Of a stretch of 64,000 nt of DNA, positions 8,922 to 17,411 are shown one piece after another. The position numbers and the translations under genes were made by a program. The notes below the pieces were generated by a model. The model was not told the DNA's origin, did not search any database, and worked only from the letters and a program-made list of their open reading frames with translations. Source of the DNA: an uncultured Cellvibrionales bacterium (GTDB taxonomy: Bacteria; Pseudomonadota; Gammaproteobacteria; Pseudomonadales; Dasaniaceae); NCBI GenBank assembly GCA_913019905.1, contig CAJVZD010000005.1, forward strand, positions 62,001-126,000, written 5' to 3'. Within the stretch, counting starts at the first letter, position 1, and each line of letters begins with the position of its first letter.

Positions 8922-10181
8922 TTGACTGTTGCGTTTAAGCGGAGGTTTTGGCAAATAAGCTTTTCCCTGAGTTTATTTGTGGCTGCGATCTCAACAATGC
9001 CGCTACTATCGGCTAGTTCCTCCGATGTACCAGCTGCCTCGGATGTGCCAGTTTTCTCGTTCGAGCTCAGTCAGCGCTGTCCCCCGGGCTTTGAGAAGGT
9101 AGCGAGTGGTGGTTGTGAGTTGCGCACCCTCTATCAATTTTATGATTCTCTTAATGATAAGGGCGTTGGTGGAATGCAAACGTCTCTGCCAGCGATTCGA
9201 GATGGTTTCAGTCCCGAGCAGATCGACTTGGGACGTTTTCTGTTTTTTGATCCGGTTCTGTCAAGTGACGGAAGCTTATCTTGCGCTCATTGTCATCATC
9301 CTGATAAAGGTTTTAGCGATGGCCTCGACCGCAGCATTGGAGTGGCGGGCCATAAAGTAGCGCGTTCATCGCCTTCAATCTGGAATAGCGGGTTTTTGAC
9401 GTCTTTCTTTTGGGATGCTCGTGCCAAAACGCTTGAACAACAAGTGGAGGGCCCCCTCTATGCAGAGGATGAAATGGGTAATACACCGGAACATTTATTG
9501 GCATCCCTGAACGAAATACCGGTTTATCGGGACTTATTTCGCCAGGCTTTCCCAGACAGTAACAGTGACTCGATAGTTCTGGATCAAATTTACGTCGCGA
9601 TTGCGGCATTTGAAGCCTCGCTTGTTTCCTTGAATAGCCGCTACGATCACTACGCCCATGGTGATCATACCGCGTTAAATGACGCAGAAATTGAAGGCAT
9701 GAACGTTTTTCGTTCCTTTGTCGCGCGCTGCGCTGAATGTCATACGCCACCCTTGTTTAGTAATCAGCAAATAGCGGTTCTGGGAACACCCGAACCCGAG
9801 GGTCTACCTTTAGATATAGGTGCGGAAAAAACGTTTAACGCTCCTAAGTTGAAAGGCGGTTTTAAAGTGCCGTCCCTGCGAAATATCGCCAAAACCGCCC
9901 CTTACATGCACTCTGGACGTTTCGAAAATCTGCGCGACACCGTTGAGTTTTATACGAAAGGGCGCGGTCATGCGGTGCCGGAAGGTGTCGAGATGCAATT
10001 ACATTGGCATATTTGGGAGCCAGATTTAACTAGCTACGAATTGGATCGGCTGGTCGATTTCCTGAAAACCCTGACTGACGAAGTTTTTACACCTGAAATA
10101 CCGGAGCGAGTGCCCTCTGGGCTCGCGCCCATCAAACATAACAAAAAGATAAAAATCGTTTCACGAGGAGAAAGGTTATGA
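8922..10181 (+). CDS. MauG/CcpA-type di-haem cytochrome c peroxidase
   Basis: About 419 residues with an exported N-terminus (hydrophobic ISFSLSLFVAAISTMPLL). Haem sites are CAHCH (121-125) and CAECH (270-274), with the typical DLGRFLFFDPVLSSDGSLSC and VPSLRNIAKTAPYMHSG segments. The family reduces H2O2 or, as in MauG, oxidises another protein after translation. An upstream ATG at 8859 overlaps the cytochrome gene by 62 bases; TTG at 8922, just behind a GGGGG run, is preferred. The stop overlaps the next ATG by four bases, so the two are translationally coupled. Whether it is a peroxidase or a modifier of the next gene's product cannot be decided here. Confidence 0.85.
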   Translation: MTVAFKRRFWQISFSLSLFVAAISTMPLLSASSSDVPAASDVPVFSFELSQRCPPGFEKVASGGCELRTLYQFYDSLNDKGVGGMQTSLPAIRDGFSPEQIDLGRFLFFDPVLSSDGSLSCAHCHHPDKGFSDGLDRSIGVAGHKVARSSPSIWNSGFLTSFFWDARAKTLEQQVEGPLYAEDEMGNTPEHLLASLNEIPVYRDLFRQAFPDSNSDSIVLDQIYVAIAAFEASLVSLNSRYDHYAHGDHTALNDAEIEGMNVFRSFVARCAECHTPPLFSNQQIAVLGTPEPEGLPLDIGAEKTFNAPKLKGGFKVPSLRNIAKTAPYMHSGRFENLRDTVEFYTKGRGHAVPEGVEMQLHWHIWEPDLTSYELDRLVDFLKTLTDEVFTPEIPERVPSGLAPIKHNKKIKIVSRGERL

Positions 10182-11704
10182 GTGTAAGTCGAATAATTAC
10201 GTTGATGTTTGTCATAGTGGCGTTTGCCGCGGGAAGTTTTTGGGGCAGACAAGGAGCCGATACGACAGTTGTGATTAGTAGCAATTCTGACGGTAGCAGT
10301 TATGAGGGTGGTTTTAAATCTGACGCGTCCGCCGGTGTTAAGAGTAATGCTGCTCGAAGAGCCGTCGCCGTTCGCACCGTCAAAGGTAATGTACTAGTCG
10401 TCCAAGACGGGGAGTCAATTCAGGAGGCCGTTAAAAAGGCGGTGCCTGGCGACACCATTCAGGTAATGCCCGGAACGTACCGAGAGACCGTATACATTGA
10501 TAAAGATGACATACGATTGGTTGGCGTGATTAAAGAAGGTCGAAGAGCGACGATGGAAGGCGACGGCAAGCTGAATGACGCCATTTTGTATTCCGGCAAC
10601 AATATTGTGGTGGAGAATTTTAAGATTATGCACTACAAAGGCAACGGTATCATGGGGCAGGCTGGAAACAATTTTGAAATCCGTAATAATATTATTATTG
10701 ATTCAGGTGTTTACGGTATATTTCCTCAGCTTGGGAAAAATGGTCTAATTACCCATAATGTATTGTCACAAATTTCCGATGCTGCAATTTATGTGGGTAT
10801 GTGTGACAACATTGACGTGGTGCACAACGAGGTATTTGATAGTGTTGCCGGTATCGAAATTGAAAATTCTCGTCACGCCATTGTCGAGAACAATTATGCG
10901 CACGATAATGCCGCTGGCATTTTAACGTTTATTTCTCCAGGCCTTCCTATAAAAACCACGTTCGATGTCATTATTCGCAACAATTTTGTCGTCAATAATA
11001 ATCATGTCAATTTTGCCATAGTCGGATCTACCGTGGCTGGCGTGCCCTCGGGTACGGGTATTATGTCTATGGCCGCCGACGACGTCATTATCGAAGGCAA
11101 TATTATCTCTAATAACAAAACGGCCGGAATATTAATTTCTGATCATTACCACGCCGACAATTTGACGATTGATCCAGAGTCCGATCCCTACTCCGACCGC
11201 GTAATGATTCTAGACAACTTGATGGATAATAATGGCTACGACACGATTGATCCGATAAAGGCAGTAATGCTTGCCGAACTTAAACAAGTGAACCCGGATA
11301 TCGTTCATGTCGGCGAAACCAGGGGCAGCTGTATTAATAATCGTCACCGTTACAATACCGTCGGTATAGGAGAGTTCGTCGATTGTGATTTTACTAACAG
11401 TGCCGCGACGGTCAGTTATCTGTTGCCGGAACCCGTTGCACCGAGAGTCATCGAAGATAAAGATCGCGGTAGAATTGCCTATTTGGGCGTGTGTGCGGGC
11501 TGTCATACTTATACGGGTCGTATGATCGGACCACCAGTGCAAATTATTCAAGCGCTTTATATGGACAACCCAGAAGGTCTTGCAGCCTACATTAATAGCC
11601 CAGTCAAAAAACGTGACGATTATCCGGAGATGCCGCCGCAGAATTATCTGAGTGAAGATGTGCGCATGGCAGTGGCTGAGTACATGTTGCAGGTGAAAAA
11701 CTAA
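10178..11704 (+). CDS. Right-handed beta-helix protein with C-terminal cytochrome c site
   Basis: 508 residues. An N-terminal hydrophobic anchor or signal (IITLMFVIVAFAAGSFWG) is followed by VQDGESIQEAVKKAVPGDTI, typical of NosD/pectate-lyase-like helices. About 14 coils rich in N-N-x-I repeats run to about residue 360. A final domain holds CAGCH at 439-443 with YPEMPPQ downstream, whose Met is a likely axial ligand. It resembles the paired beta-helix family TIGR03805, but the haem tail is notable. It overlaps the MauG-like gene by four bases and is followed by a terminator, so it is the last gene of the operon. It is probably periplasmic or surface-exposed. Function unknown. Confidence 0.8.
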   Translation: MSVSRIITLMFVIVAFAAGSFWGRQGADTTVVISSNSDGSSYEGGFKSDASAGVKSNAARRAVAVRTVKGNVLVVQDGESIQEAVKKAVPGDTIQVMPGTYRETVYIDKDDIRLVGVIKEGRRATMEGDGKLNDAILYSGNNIVVENFKIMHYKGNGIMGQAGNNFEIRNNIIIDSGVYGIFPQLGKNGLITHNVLSQISDAAIYVGMCDNIDVVHNEVFDSVAGIEIENSRHAIVENNYAHDNAAGILTFISPGLPIKTTFDVIIRNNFVVNNNHVNFAIVGSTVAGVPSGTGIMSMAADDVIIEGNIISNNKTAGILISDHYHADNLTIDPESDPYSDRVMILDNLMDNNGYDTIDPIKAVMLAELKQVNPDIVHVGETRGSCINNRHRYNTVGIGEFVDCDFTNSAATVSYLLPEPVAPRVIEDKDRGRIAYLGVCAGCHTYTGRMIGPPVQIIQALYMDNPEGLAAYINSPVKKRDDYPEMPPQNYLSEDVRMAVAEYMLQVKN

Positions 11705-11712
11705 ATCATTAA

Positions 11713-11742
11713 CTCGGGCGGAAATTCCGCCCGGATTTTTTG
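11713..11742 (+). terminator. Rho-independent terminator after the cytochrome operon
   Basis: An 8-bp GC-rich stem (cgggcgga at 11715-11722 pairing with 11726-11733) with a 3-base loop is followed by a run of six T. It lies nine bases beyond the stop of the beta-helix gene. In the rest of the gene-free stretch to 12187 I see no gene or clear signal. Confidence 0.92.
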
Positions 11743-12187
11743 TTGTAGAGTTTATGTTTTATCGATAGGTCAATTTTGTGATTTATCGGAGGACATTGAG
11801 CAGCACAGTACCCTATTGTACTAACACTTTTGCGATCATAAAGAATCAGGCTTCCAATACTCAAAACATATTAAGGGTCGTAATACTGCCCGAAAGGCAC
11901 TCTGACCGGATGTGTTACGATGGACCGGTCGAGGCTAGTCTTGAAACACGCATACTATTCATCAGCATCGCTTGCTAACGGTTCCATACAAGATTTTGGA
12001 CGTTCGATTTATACGCTGAGCAAATACCGATAGAGATCATTTAAGGAAAACCTTTCCTTTTTCTTGAGGTAATCCATGTTCACGAGATCATATTATCTGA
12101 CGTCACAATATATCACTCGACGTGCAGAAAATTATTTAAGTCCGTTGTATACTCAGACGGTTCAATAAATTCAATAAAGGAGAAACT

Positions 12188-13360
12188 GTGAAACGCCAAC
12201 TTAATGTAGTATTGGTCTTACTTCTGAGTGCCTTCATATTAGCTGCCTGCGAAACACCGAAGGCAAACTCAATTCCCGCAACTGTAGATTTGAGTAGTGT
12301 TCGTCAGTTCATGGTTGATCAGGTTGAGTCCGGCCAAGTGCCAAGTGCCATTGCGTTGGTTTCAAAGAATGGCAAGATCGTTTTCCAAGAGGCTGTTGGT
12401 CATCAATCACCTGAGGTCGCGGCCACCCAGGACACAATTGTCAGATTGGATTCATTGACCAAGCCGATCACGGCTACGGCTATCATGATCTTGGTTGATG
12501 AAGGCGCGATGAGATTAGATGATCCGGTTGCGACCTATCTGCCGGCGTTCGCCGACATTAAGCTTGGTTTAGGAAAAACGGCGACAAAATCTATTACGAT
12601 CAGGCACTTGTTAACCCACACAGCCGGATTAGCTGGATATTCGCCCGAAGTAGACGCATTGTGGGGGAGTTCAACCAATGTCGAGTTTGCCGATGGAATC
12701 GCGCGCCTTCCATTGCGACATAACCCTGGTGATGGCTTCCAGTACGGCAATGCTTATGAAGTATTACCTGCAGTTGTAAACGTTGTCAGTGGCAAGGAAT
12801 TCGGTGAATTCGTGAGCGAACGGATATTGATTCCACTGGGGATGAACGATAGCTTTTTCCTTGTTCCTGAAGAAAAAAGAAATCGATTTTCGTCGCTCTA
12901 CACGAAAGATAAAAACGATCGATTTACCGTTATGTCAGCACCCAATGATCCGAATGCGGTAGCGTTTTCATCGGGGGGAGGTGGCCTGAAGAGTACAGTG
13001 GGTGACTATCACAAATTTGCCGATATGTTACTGAATGGTGGAAAGACCGCGGGGCTGCGCATTTTAAGTGAGCAATCTGTGAAAGCGATGACCGAGGTTC
13101 AGGTGTCTCCTGAAGTGCCGGGTACATGGAAAAAGGGCCGCGGTTGGGGCTATGGATTGGCGACTCGTTTTCTTCCGGGCACCGACAATCCTGAGCCGAT
13201 AGGCACATTTGGCTGGGATGGAGGTCTAGGAACGCTCTTCTTTATTGACCCTGCGCAGGATTTAATCGGAATTGTATTCACTCAAATTCATTACAGCAAC
13301 CCACACGAGCTACGTGAAGGTTTTCAGCAGAGGATACACCGCGCGTTTGTTAGTAAATAG
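12188..13360 (+). CDS. Beta-lactamase-fold serine hydrolase, lipoprotein
   Basis: 390 residues. A lipoprotein signal ends in LAAC with the lipidated cysteine at C21. The serine beta-lactamase/class C fold shows the SxxK motif SLTK at 89-92, HTAGL at 144-148, the YxN motif YGN at 186-188, and WDGGLGT in the place of the KTG box. This is the layout of EstB-like esterases and D-peptidases; true beta-lactamase activity is not implied. GTG at 12188 has a strong AAAGGAG. It stands alone. The 358 bases after it (13361-13718) hold two overlapping short frames on opposite strands, which I reject, and no clear terminator. Confidence 0.85.
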   Translation: MKRQLNVVLVLLLSAFILAACETPKANSIPATVDLSSVRQFMVDQVESGQVPSAIALVSKNGKIVFQEAVGHQSPEVAATQDTIVRLDSLTKPITATAIMILVDEGAMRLDDPVATYLPAFADIKLGLGKTATKSITIRHLLTHTAGLAGYSPEVDALWGSSTNVEFADGIARLPLRHNPGDGFQYGNAYEVLPAVVNVVSGKEFGEFVSERILIPLGMNDSFFLVPEEKRNRFSSLYTKDKNDRFTVMSAPNDPNAVAFSSGGGGLKSTVGDYHKFADMLLNGGKTAGLRILSEQSVKAMTEVQVSPEVPGTWKKGRGWGYGLATRFLPGTDNPEPIGTFGWDGGLGTLFFIDPAQDLIGIVFTQIHYSNPHELREGFQQRIHRAFVSK

Positions 13361-13718
13361 ACGTTGGCAAAGTTATTTGCTCGCAAGATAGGGTATTTCT
13401 TGTCGAAGCAGGTAAGAGAATGCGGTTCGTCTAAACTCGCTGATGAAGCTCTAGCAAATGTATTGTTCAATACTAGCGAGCATTAAGCGGCTTGTTCCAA
13501 CGCAGGAAAACGGAGACGACTTTTTCGCTGAAAGGGAGAAGATATTGTTTCTTTTCATAAGAATTTGTATCTTTACTGTGTTGTTGAAAGCCGATATCAG
13601 ATCTTGGCTGCTTCTGTGCATCGAGTTGCAATCGACGCGCGTTCCTCCCTGCATGCTCATAACATAGGGTTGCGACGGCAGTTGTGCGATATTGGCTTTT
13701 CCAGTGGAAACGGATTTT

Positions 13719-14147
13719 TTACATTTTACTGTAATCTAGGGTAAGCCATTGCTCCGGGCGCATTAGATAATGATTGGACGTGCCGCCCTGCGAACCCTTT
13801 AAGTACATATCTGCGGTGGCCTGATCAAAATAGCGATAGGCCATGGGTTTTGTGTCTTTTTCAAAGTCCGCAACTCTCACCTCAATAATAGGGCCGGTGA
13901 CACTGACATACTTGTACAGGGGAGCTGCTTCGTTTTGCGCGACTAGTGTGAACCGCTCGGCAGCGGCCAGAGCCTTTCCTTTTTTCGAATTTGGTTCAGT
14001 TAATATCCAAAGCCCCACCGCCGGGTCATAGTCATACCAAATGGGGGCAGATAAAGGAGCTGCACCCGCTTGTTCGATCGATATCACGCCGACATGCAAT
14101 TCTTGCAAATAGGCTTCTCTTTCTGACTTGCTCATGTTCATCGACAT
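13719..14147 (-). CDS. Pyridoxamine 5'-phosphate oxidase-fold (flavin-binding) protein
   Basis: 142 residues with the split-barrel flavin-reductase fold. An N-terminal helix is followed by HVGVISIEQAGAAPLSAPIWYDYD, then LWILTEPNSKKGKALAAAERF and YKYVSVTGPIIEV, which is the PNPOx-like order. Such proteins bind FMN or F420-like cofactors and reduce or sense small molecules; the substrate is unknown. ATG at 14147 has AGGTGA upstream. It is convergent with the serine hydrolase and monocistronic. Confidence 0.75.
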   Translation of the reverse strand: MSMNMSKSEREAYLQELHVGVISIEQAGAAPLSAPIWYDYDPAVGLWILTEPNSKKGKALAAAERFTLVAQNEAAPLYKYVSVTGPIIEVRVADFEKDTKPMAYRYFDQATADMYLKGSQGGTSNHYLMRPEQWLTLDYSKM

Positions 14148-14443
14148 ATTACAATCACCTGAGTCTGATAATTTAAAGGTACTTACCTGTTTGAAAATTC
14201 AGGGAAAAGAATGGGTTCTCCCTGCTTTTTCAACCACTTTACTATGCGGAGCCGGTGAGTGGCAATTTTCCTGTGGTATTTGCGGTCACGTCCGATATAG
14301 CTGTCTAGTCTGTTTATAGTAACTCATTAATCCGCTGCTGCAGCTTGGGTAGAATATTTTCATCGACCCCGCCATTTTATTCTACGACGATGAATAATCG
14401 TTGCTATAGACTAAAATAACAACAGAGTTTTGAATGAAAGGAC

Positions 14444-14499
14444 CTGCTTAGAAACACGATTATTAAGGCACTTGCATGATTGATCGTGTTTCTCAGCAG
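14444..14499. repeat. 17-bp inverted repeat (16/17) with 22-base loop
   Basis: ctgcttagaaacacgat at 14444-14460 is repeated inverted at 14483-14499 with one mismatch. There is no T run, so this is not a classical terminator. It lies in the gene-free stretch 14148-14821, where I otherwise see only a direct repeat of ggattcaacc (about 14540 and 14568) and no gene. It could be an RNA hairpin, a protein-binding site or the relic of a mobile element. Confidence 0.7.
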
Positions 14500-14821
14500 A
14501 GGCAAACCGTTCGGTGCTCATCGGTAATCGAAGTGCGAGGATTCAACCGGCATTTGAGTCGCTGGGGCGGATTCAACCACGGTGATTGACCGCCGTACTT
14601 TGATTGAGTAGGGTGGGGGAGCTAAGAACAGACGGTAGATCTACCCGTGTTCGATGATAGATTCCGTAACACGTGTATCCTCAATATTGGCGATCGCACG
14701 TTCTCAATATACGGCACGAGGTTGAAGCTCAAGGTTTACGAAGATCGATCGTCGGCTAGGCACCTATTGCCTGATCGACGCAGACTGACTAAATAATGAA
14801 TCAATAACAAAGGCAGACAAT

Positions 14822-15538
14822 TTGATTTCAGCGCAAAAAAAACTCGACATTCGCCTGTTTATTGCTAAATGGTTAATACGGTTTAATCGACTAAAACCCG
14901 CTGATTATACCGGCGAAGAATTATGCGACCTTGTCTCTGTACATTTGCCCATCACTTTTCCGGTTTCTGTTCCCACAGGTGAAGGAAGTTTCACATTGAT
15001 GTCTGCCGATGTGTGTATGCCTCCATTGAAATCAGTTGTAGCAGTGAATCTGCTGAGTAGTTTTTCCGTAGAGTATCATAGGAAACCGCTCTATCGCGCG
15101 CACTTAGAAATAGCGATTGAAGGCAAGCCCCTTTATGATATTTCTACCAAGGAAATCAGGCTGACTGACGTTGTGATCAATGAAATAAGACTGCTACAAG
15201 ACGAATATTCTTTGCTCAACGATACCCGGGATTTGATTAACCTCGTTGTGCCCAACCCTGTTTTATCGATGTTTAGTGATACGCTAAAAAATGCTCTCGA
15301 TATAGTCACTGGCGGTTCTGCTAACGATGCAACCGCCTATTTACAGTTGTATGCAGGTGGTAGTAAACAACGACTGCTCGACTTCCACAAACCTCAGATT
15401 CAAGAAATTATCATTGATTTGATTGCTCAAAAAGAGAGTTGCTATCCATTAGACCTGACAGTTTTCGAAGAACAGCTATTTTCCAAATGGGGTAAAGAAG
15501 TCATCGTAGAAGAGGGTAAATTGCGTTTTAAGTTCTAG
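14822..15538 (+). CDS. Uncharacterised 238-residue protein
   Basis: I do not recognise this protein. It has no signal peptide or membrane segment. Residues 40-150 look like a beta-rich, lipid-binding-like (DUF1439/TULIP-type) layout: FPVSVPTGEGSFTLMSADV, then LYRAHLEIAIEGKPLYDIS, then EIRLTDVVINEIRLL. Residues 160-238 are helical. The likeness to DUF1439 is only an impression. The start is TTG at 14822 with AAAGG upstream. It is convergent with the next gene; a short hairpin without T run (gacgtg/cacgtc, 15552-15574) lies between them. Confidence 0.5.
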   Translation: MISAQKKLDIRLFIAKWLIRFNRLKPADYTGEELCDLVSVHLPITFPVSVPTGEGSFTLMSADVCMPPLKSVVAVNLLSSFSVEYHRKPLYRAHLEIAIEGKPLYDISTKEIRLTDVVINEIRLLQDEYSLLNDTRDLINLVVPNPVLSMFSDTLKNALDIVTGGSANDATAYLQLYAGGSKQRLLDFHKPQIQEIIIDLIAQKESCYPLDLTVFEEQLFSKWGKEVIVEEGKLRFKF

Positions 15539-15618
15539 GGCAAAACAGATAGACGTGGATACTTATTTCACGTCATTGAATTCATGCTGTCCTGCTAAAT
15601 CCTGGTCGTCATGTGTAT

Positions 15619-16182
15619 TTACTTTTCTGGCGCTGGGAAAAAAACCTGCGCAGTGCTACCCGCTGCAAGCATCTTATATTTTGGTTTAACGAAACTGGCG
15701 TGGATTGATCCCAGGCTTTTAGGGAATCGAATGTCTATTTGTTCGACCCGGGAATGTTGATGTTTTGAGATGAAAACAAACTCGGTATGCTCCTTATGTT
15801 TAACGGATGATTTTGGTTCCGAAATTGCCAACAACGTTAAGGCAACGGTTTGCTTGTTCAGGGTCAGCACAGTGTCTTCATTCAACACCTTTATTACAAA
15901 CGCTTTTGTTTGTTCCGCAGTTAAAGCTGCTGGCATGGGCTGCGAAATATCACCCAATAGCCAGGCCTGATTATCTCGGAAACGTATTTTCCAACGGCTC
16001 ATATCTACCCATATGCGAACTTCTACCTGTCCGTCTCTCAAGGTTATGCGGGCACTGGTGTCTTTCAGTTCATGTGCGCTCGCAACGACCGGAAGTATTA
16101 CGAACAGTATAAATGCCATCAAGATTGAGGAGAGTTGACTGGTAGATGTCTCTATTGTGGTCGTACTGTTTTTCAATATCAT
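15619..16182 (-). CDS. Exported protein of unknown function
   Basis: 187 residues. A long N-region is followed by a hydrophobic core (ILMAFILFVILPVVASA) and a probable signal-peptidase site ASA|HELKD near residue 36. The mature part begins ARITLRDGQVEVRIWVDMSRW, which looks like the extracytoplasmic N-domains found before HupE/UreJ-type membrane parts, but no such membrane part follows. The start lies six bases beyond the stop of a degraded gene on the same strand, so it was probably the second gene of an operon that has lost its first. Confidence 0.6.
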   Translation of the reverse strand: MILKNSTTTIETSTSQLSSILMAFILFVILPVVASAHELKDTSARITLRDGQVEVRIWVDMSRWKIRFRDNQAWLLGDISQPMPAALTAEQTKAFVIKVLNEDTVLTLNKQTVALTLLAISEPKSSVKHKEHTEFVFISKHQHSRVEQIDIRFPKSLGSIHASFVKPKYKMLAAGSTAQVFFPAPEK

Positions 16183-16188
16183 AATCGT

Positions 16189-16461
16189 TTATTCAGGTTG
16201 CTCTATCGTTATTCGGCAAATGAGCGTGTTGTCTGTTTCCAGGTCTGAACCCCATATTAATTGTGCGTTTCCATCCCAATTAATCTTGTCGTAGCCATCT
16301 TTTGGGCTAACATCAGCTTCACTATGTTCCGTAGCATTATCCCACAATGAATCATCAAAATTACTGTCCTTCCAATTGGCGGGTTCTTCGCTGATCGAAA
16401 AACTGCATGGCGCAACACCTGCAAGAGGGTTTTGTTCGTTCTCACAGGTTTTATCTAGGAA
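16189..16461 (-). pseudogene. 3' remnant of an exported protein (galactose-binding/YHYH-like tail)
   Basis: The minus frame from 16461 to a TAA at 16189-16191 reads 90 codons without a start, directly after an in-frame stop (16462-16464). It encodes a protein-like tail: NPLAGVAPCSFSISEEPANW, then FDDSLWDNATEHSEADVSPK, then LIWGSDLETDNTLICRITIE. The FDDSxW pattern is typical of galactose-binding-like sandwich domains, and the rest recalls the C-terminus of YHYH-domain proteins (impression). The upstream part is missing, and the small repeat protein on the other strand now occupies that place. This is a truncated gene rather than a shifted start. Confidence 0.6.
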
Positions 16462-16502
16462 TTACGAAGATCCTCAAATGTGCAAGAAAACGGAGAGAAA
16501 TG

Positions 16503-16940
16503 ATGGAAACAAGAGCTGTGGGTACAAGAACGATGGCAGCACGAACTACCTCTTTATTCGCTTTGCTAAGCTTTGTAGTAGTCATCCAGTCTGGCGCGGC
16601 CCACGGCGCACATCAGTTTTCAGCAGACCGCCGCGGTCCTCCAGCTGAGGCCTATAGTGCTTGTGAAAACATGAACGCCGGTGAGCAAGCGGAATTCGTG
16701 AGTCCGCGCGGTGAGACGGTGAGGGGGACTTGTGAAGATAAAGACGGTACGCTCGTTCTTCGTCCTGCCAATAGAAAAACCAACGGAAAACGCCGTGGTC
16801 CGCCGCCGGAGGCCTACACGGTATGTGAAGGGAAAAATGCAGGGGACTCCGCCCAGTTCGAAGATCGGCGCGGTGAAACATTGGTGGGAAGCTGTGAAGA
16901 GGACAATGGCAAACTTGTTCTCAGACCGGATCGATCTTAA
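16503..16940 (+). CDS. Small exported protein with two PEAY-type repeats
   Basis: 145 residues. A signal peptide ends around SGAAHGA. The mature part is almost entirely two copies of a module of about 46 residues. Copy 1 is RRGPPAEAYSACENMNAGEQ and onward to LVLRP; copy 2 is RRGPPPEAYTVCEGKNAGDS and onward to LVLRP. Each has two cysteines (in xACE/xVCE and GTCE/GSCE), so one disulfide per module is likely. The type is found as small uncharacterised exported proteins in marine proteobacteria; function is unknown. ATG at 16503 follows GGAGAG by five bases. The frame extends further upstream but without a ribosome site. Confidence 0.75.
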   Translation: METRAVGTRTMAARTTSLFALLSFVVVIQSGAAHGAHQFSADRRGPPAEAYSACENMNAGEQAEFVSPRGETVRGTCEDKDGTLVLRPANRKTNGKRRGPPPEAYTVCEGKNAGDSAQFEDRRGETLVGSCEEDNGKLVLRPDRS

Positions 16941-17233
16941 GAAAAAGTTTTTTGAACCTACTTAGATGGATTTATTCTGTTCGCAAACACTATTCGTTAG
17001 GTTGTTTAGTAGATTCAATTGATTAGGTTATTTAGTTCGAGTAATGAAAAGTTAATCGATCTTGCGCAGCGTATTACAGTTTCCGTCGTGTTTCGTGAAT
17101 TTTACTCCGCGCGGTGTCCGTCTGCTGCATTTTCGACACCCAGCTGAGAAGTCACACTCAAGCGATGCGACTTTGTACTGATCAAAAAAATCGGCGGCGA
17201 ATCTAAGCTACGTCAGATGACTACTCGAATCGG

Positions 17234-17254
17234 GGTGAACGGTGAACGGTGAAG
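17234..17254. repeat. 7-bp tandem repeat, 3 copies
   Basis: ggtgaac, ggtgaac, ggtgaag lie head to tail about 160 bases upstream of the sulfotransferase start. The same gene-free stretch (16941-17411) also contains a 13-base word, ttaggttNtttag, repeated 26 bases apart near 17000-17035. No gene is seen there. Confidence 0.65.
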
Positions 17255-17411
17255 GAAAAGGGGTTTATTGAGCCGATTCTTCCCGTACTACCGTGAATTT
17301 ATGCGAGTTCTACCAATAGGCTAAAAAAGCTTGACTCGATGTATCTAACGGGGCCACTATTTGGAACCCATTATGGTTCTGATCGGTGACTAATCACCAA
17401 GGAAAGTAGGT

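Noticed and set aside
11778-11978. 66-codon frame after the cytochrome operon
   Set aside because: No Shine-Dalgarno and no recognisable pattern.
13451-13667. Overlapping frames of 69 codons on both strands
   Set aside because: Mirror frames of each other in a convergent intergenic stretch; neither has a ribosome site.
15552-15574. Hairpin between convergent genes as a terminator
   Set aside because: Only six base pairs and no T run on either side.
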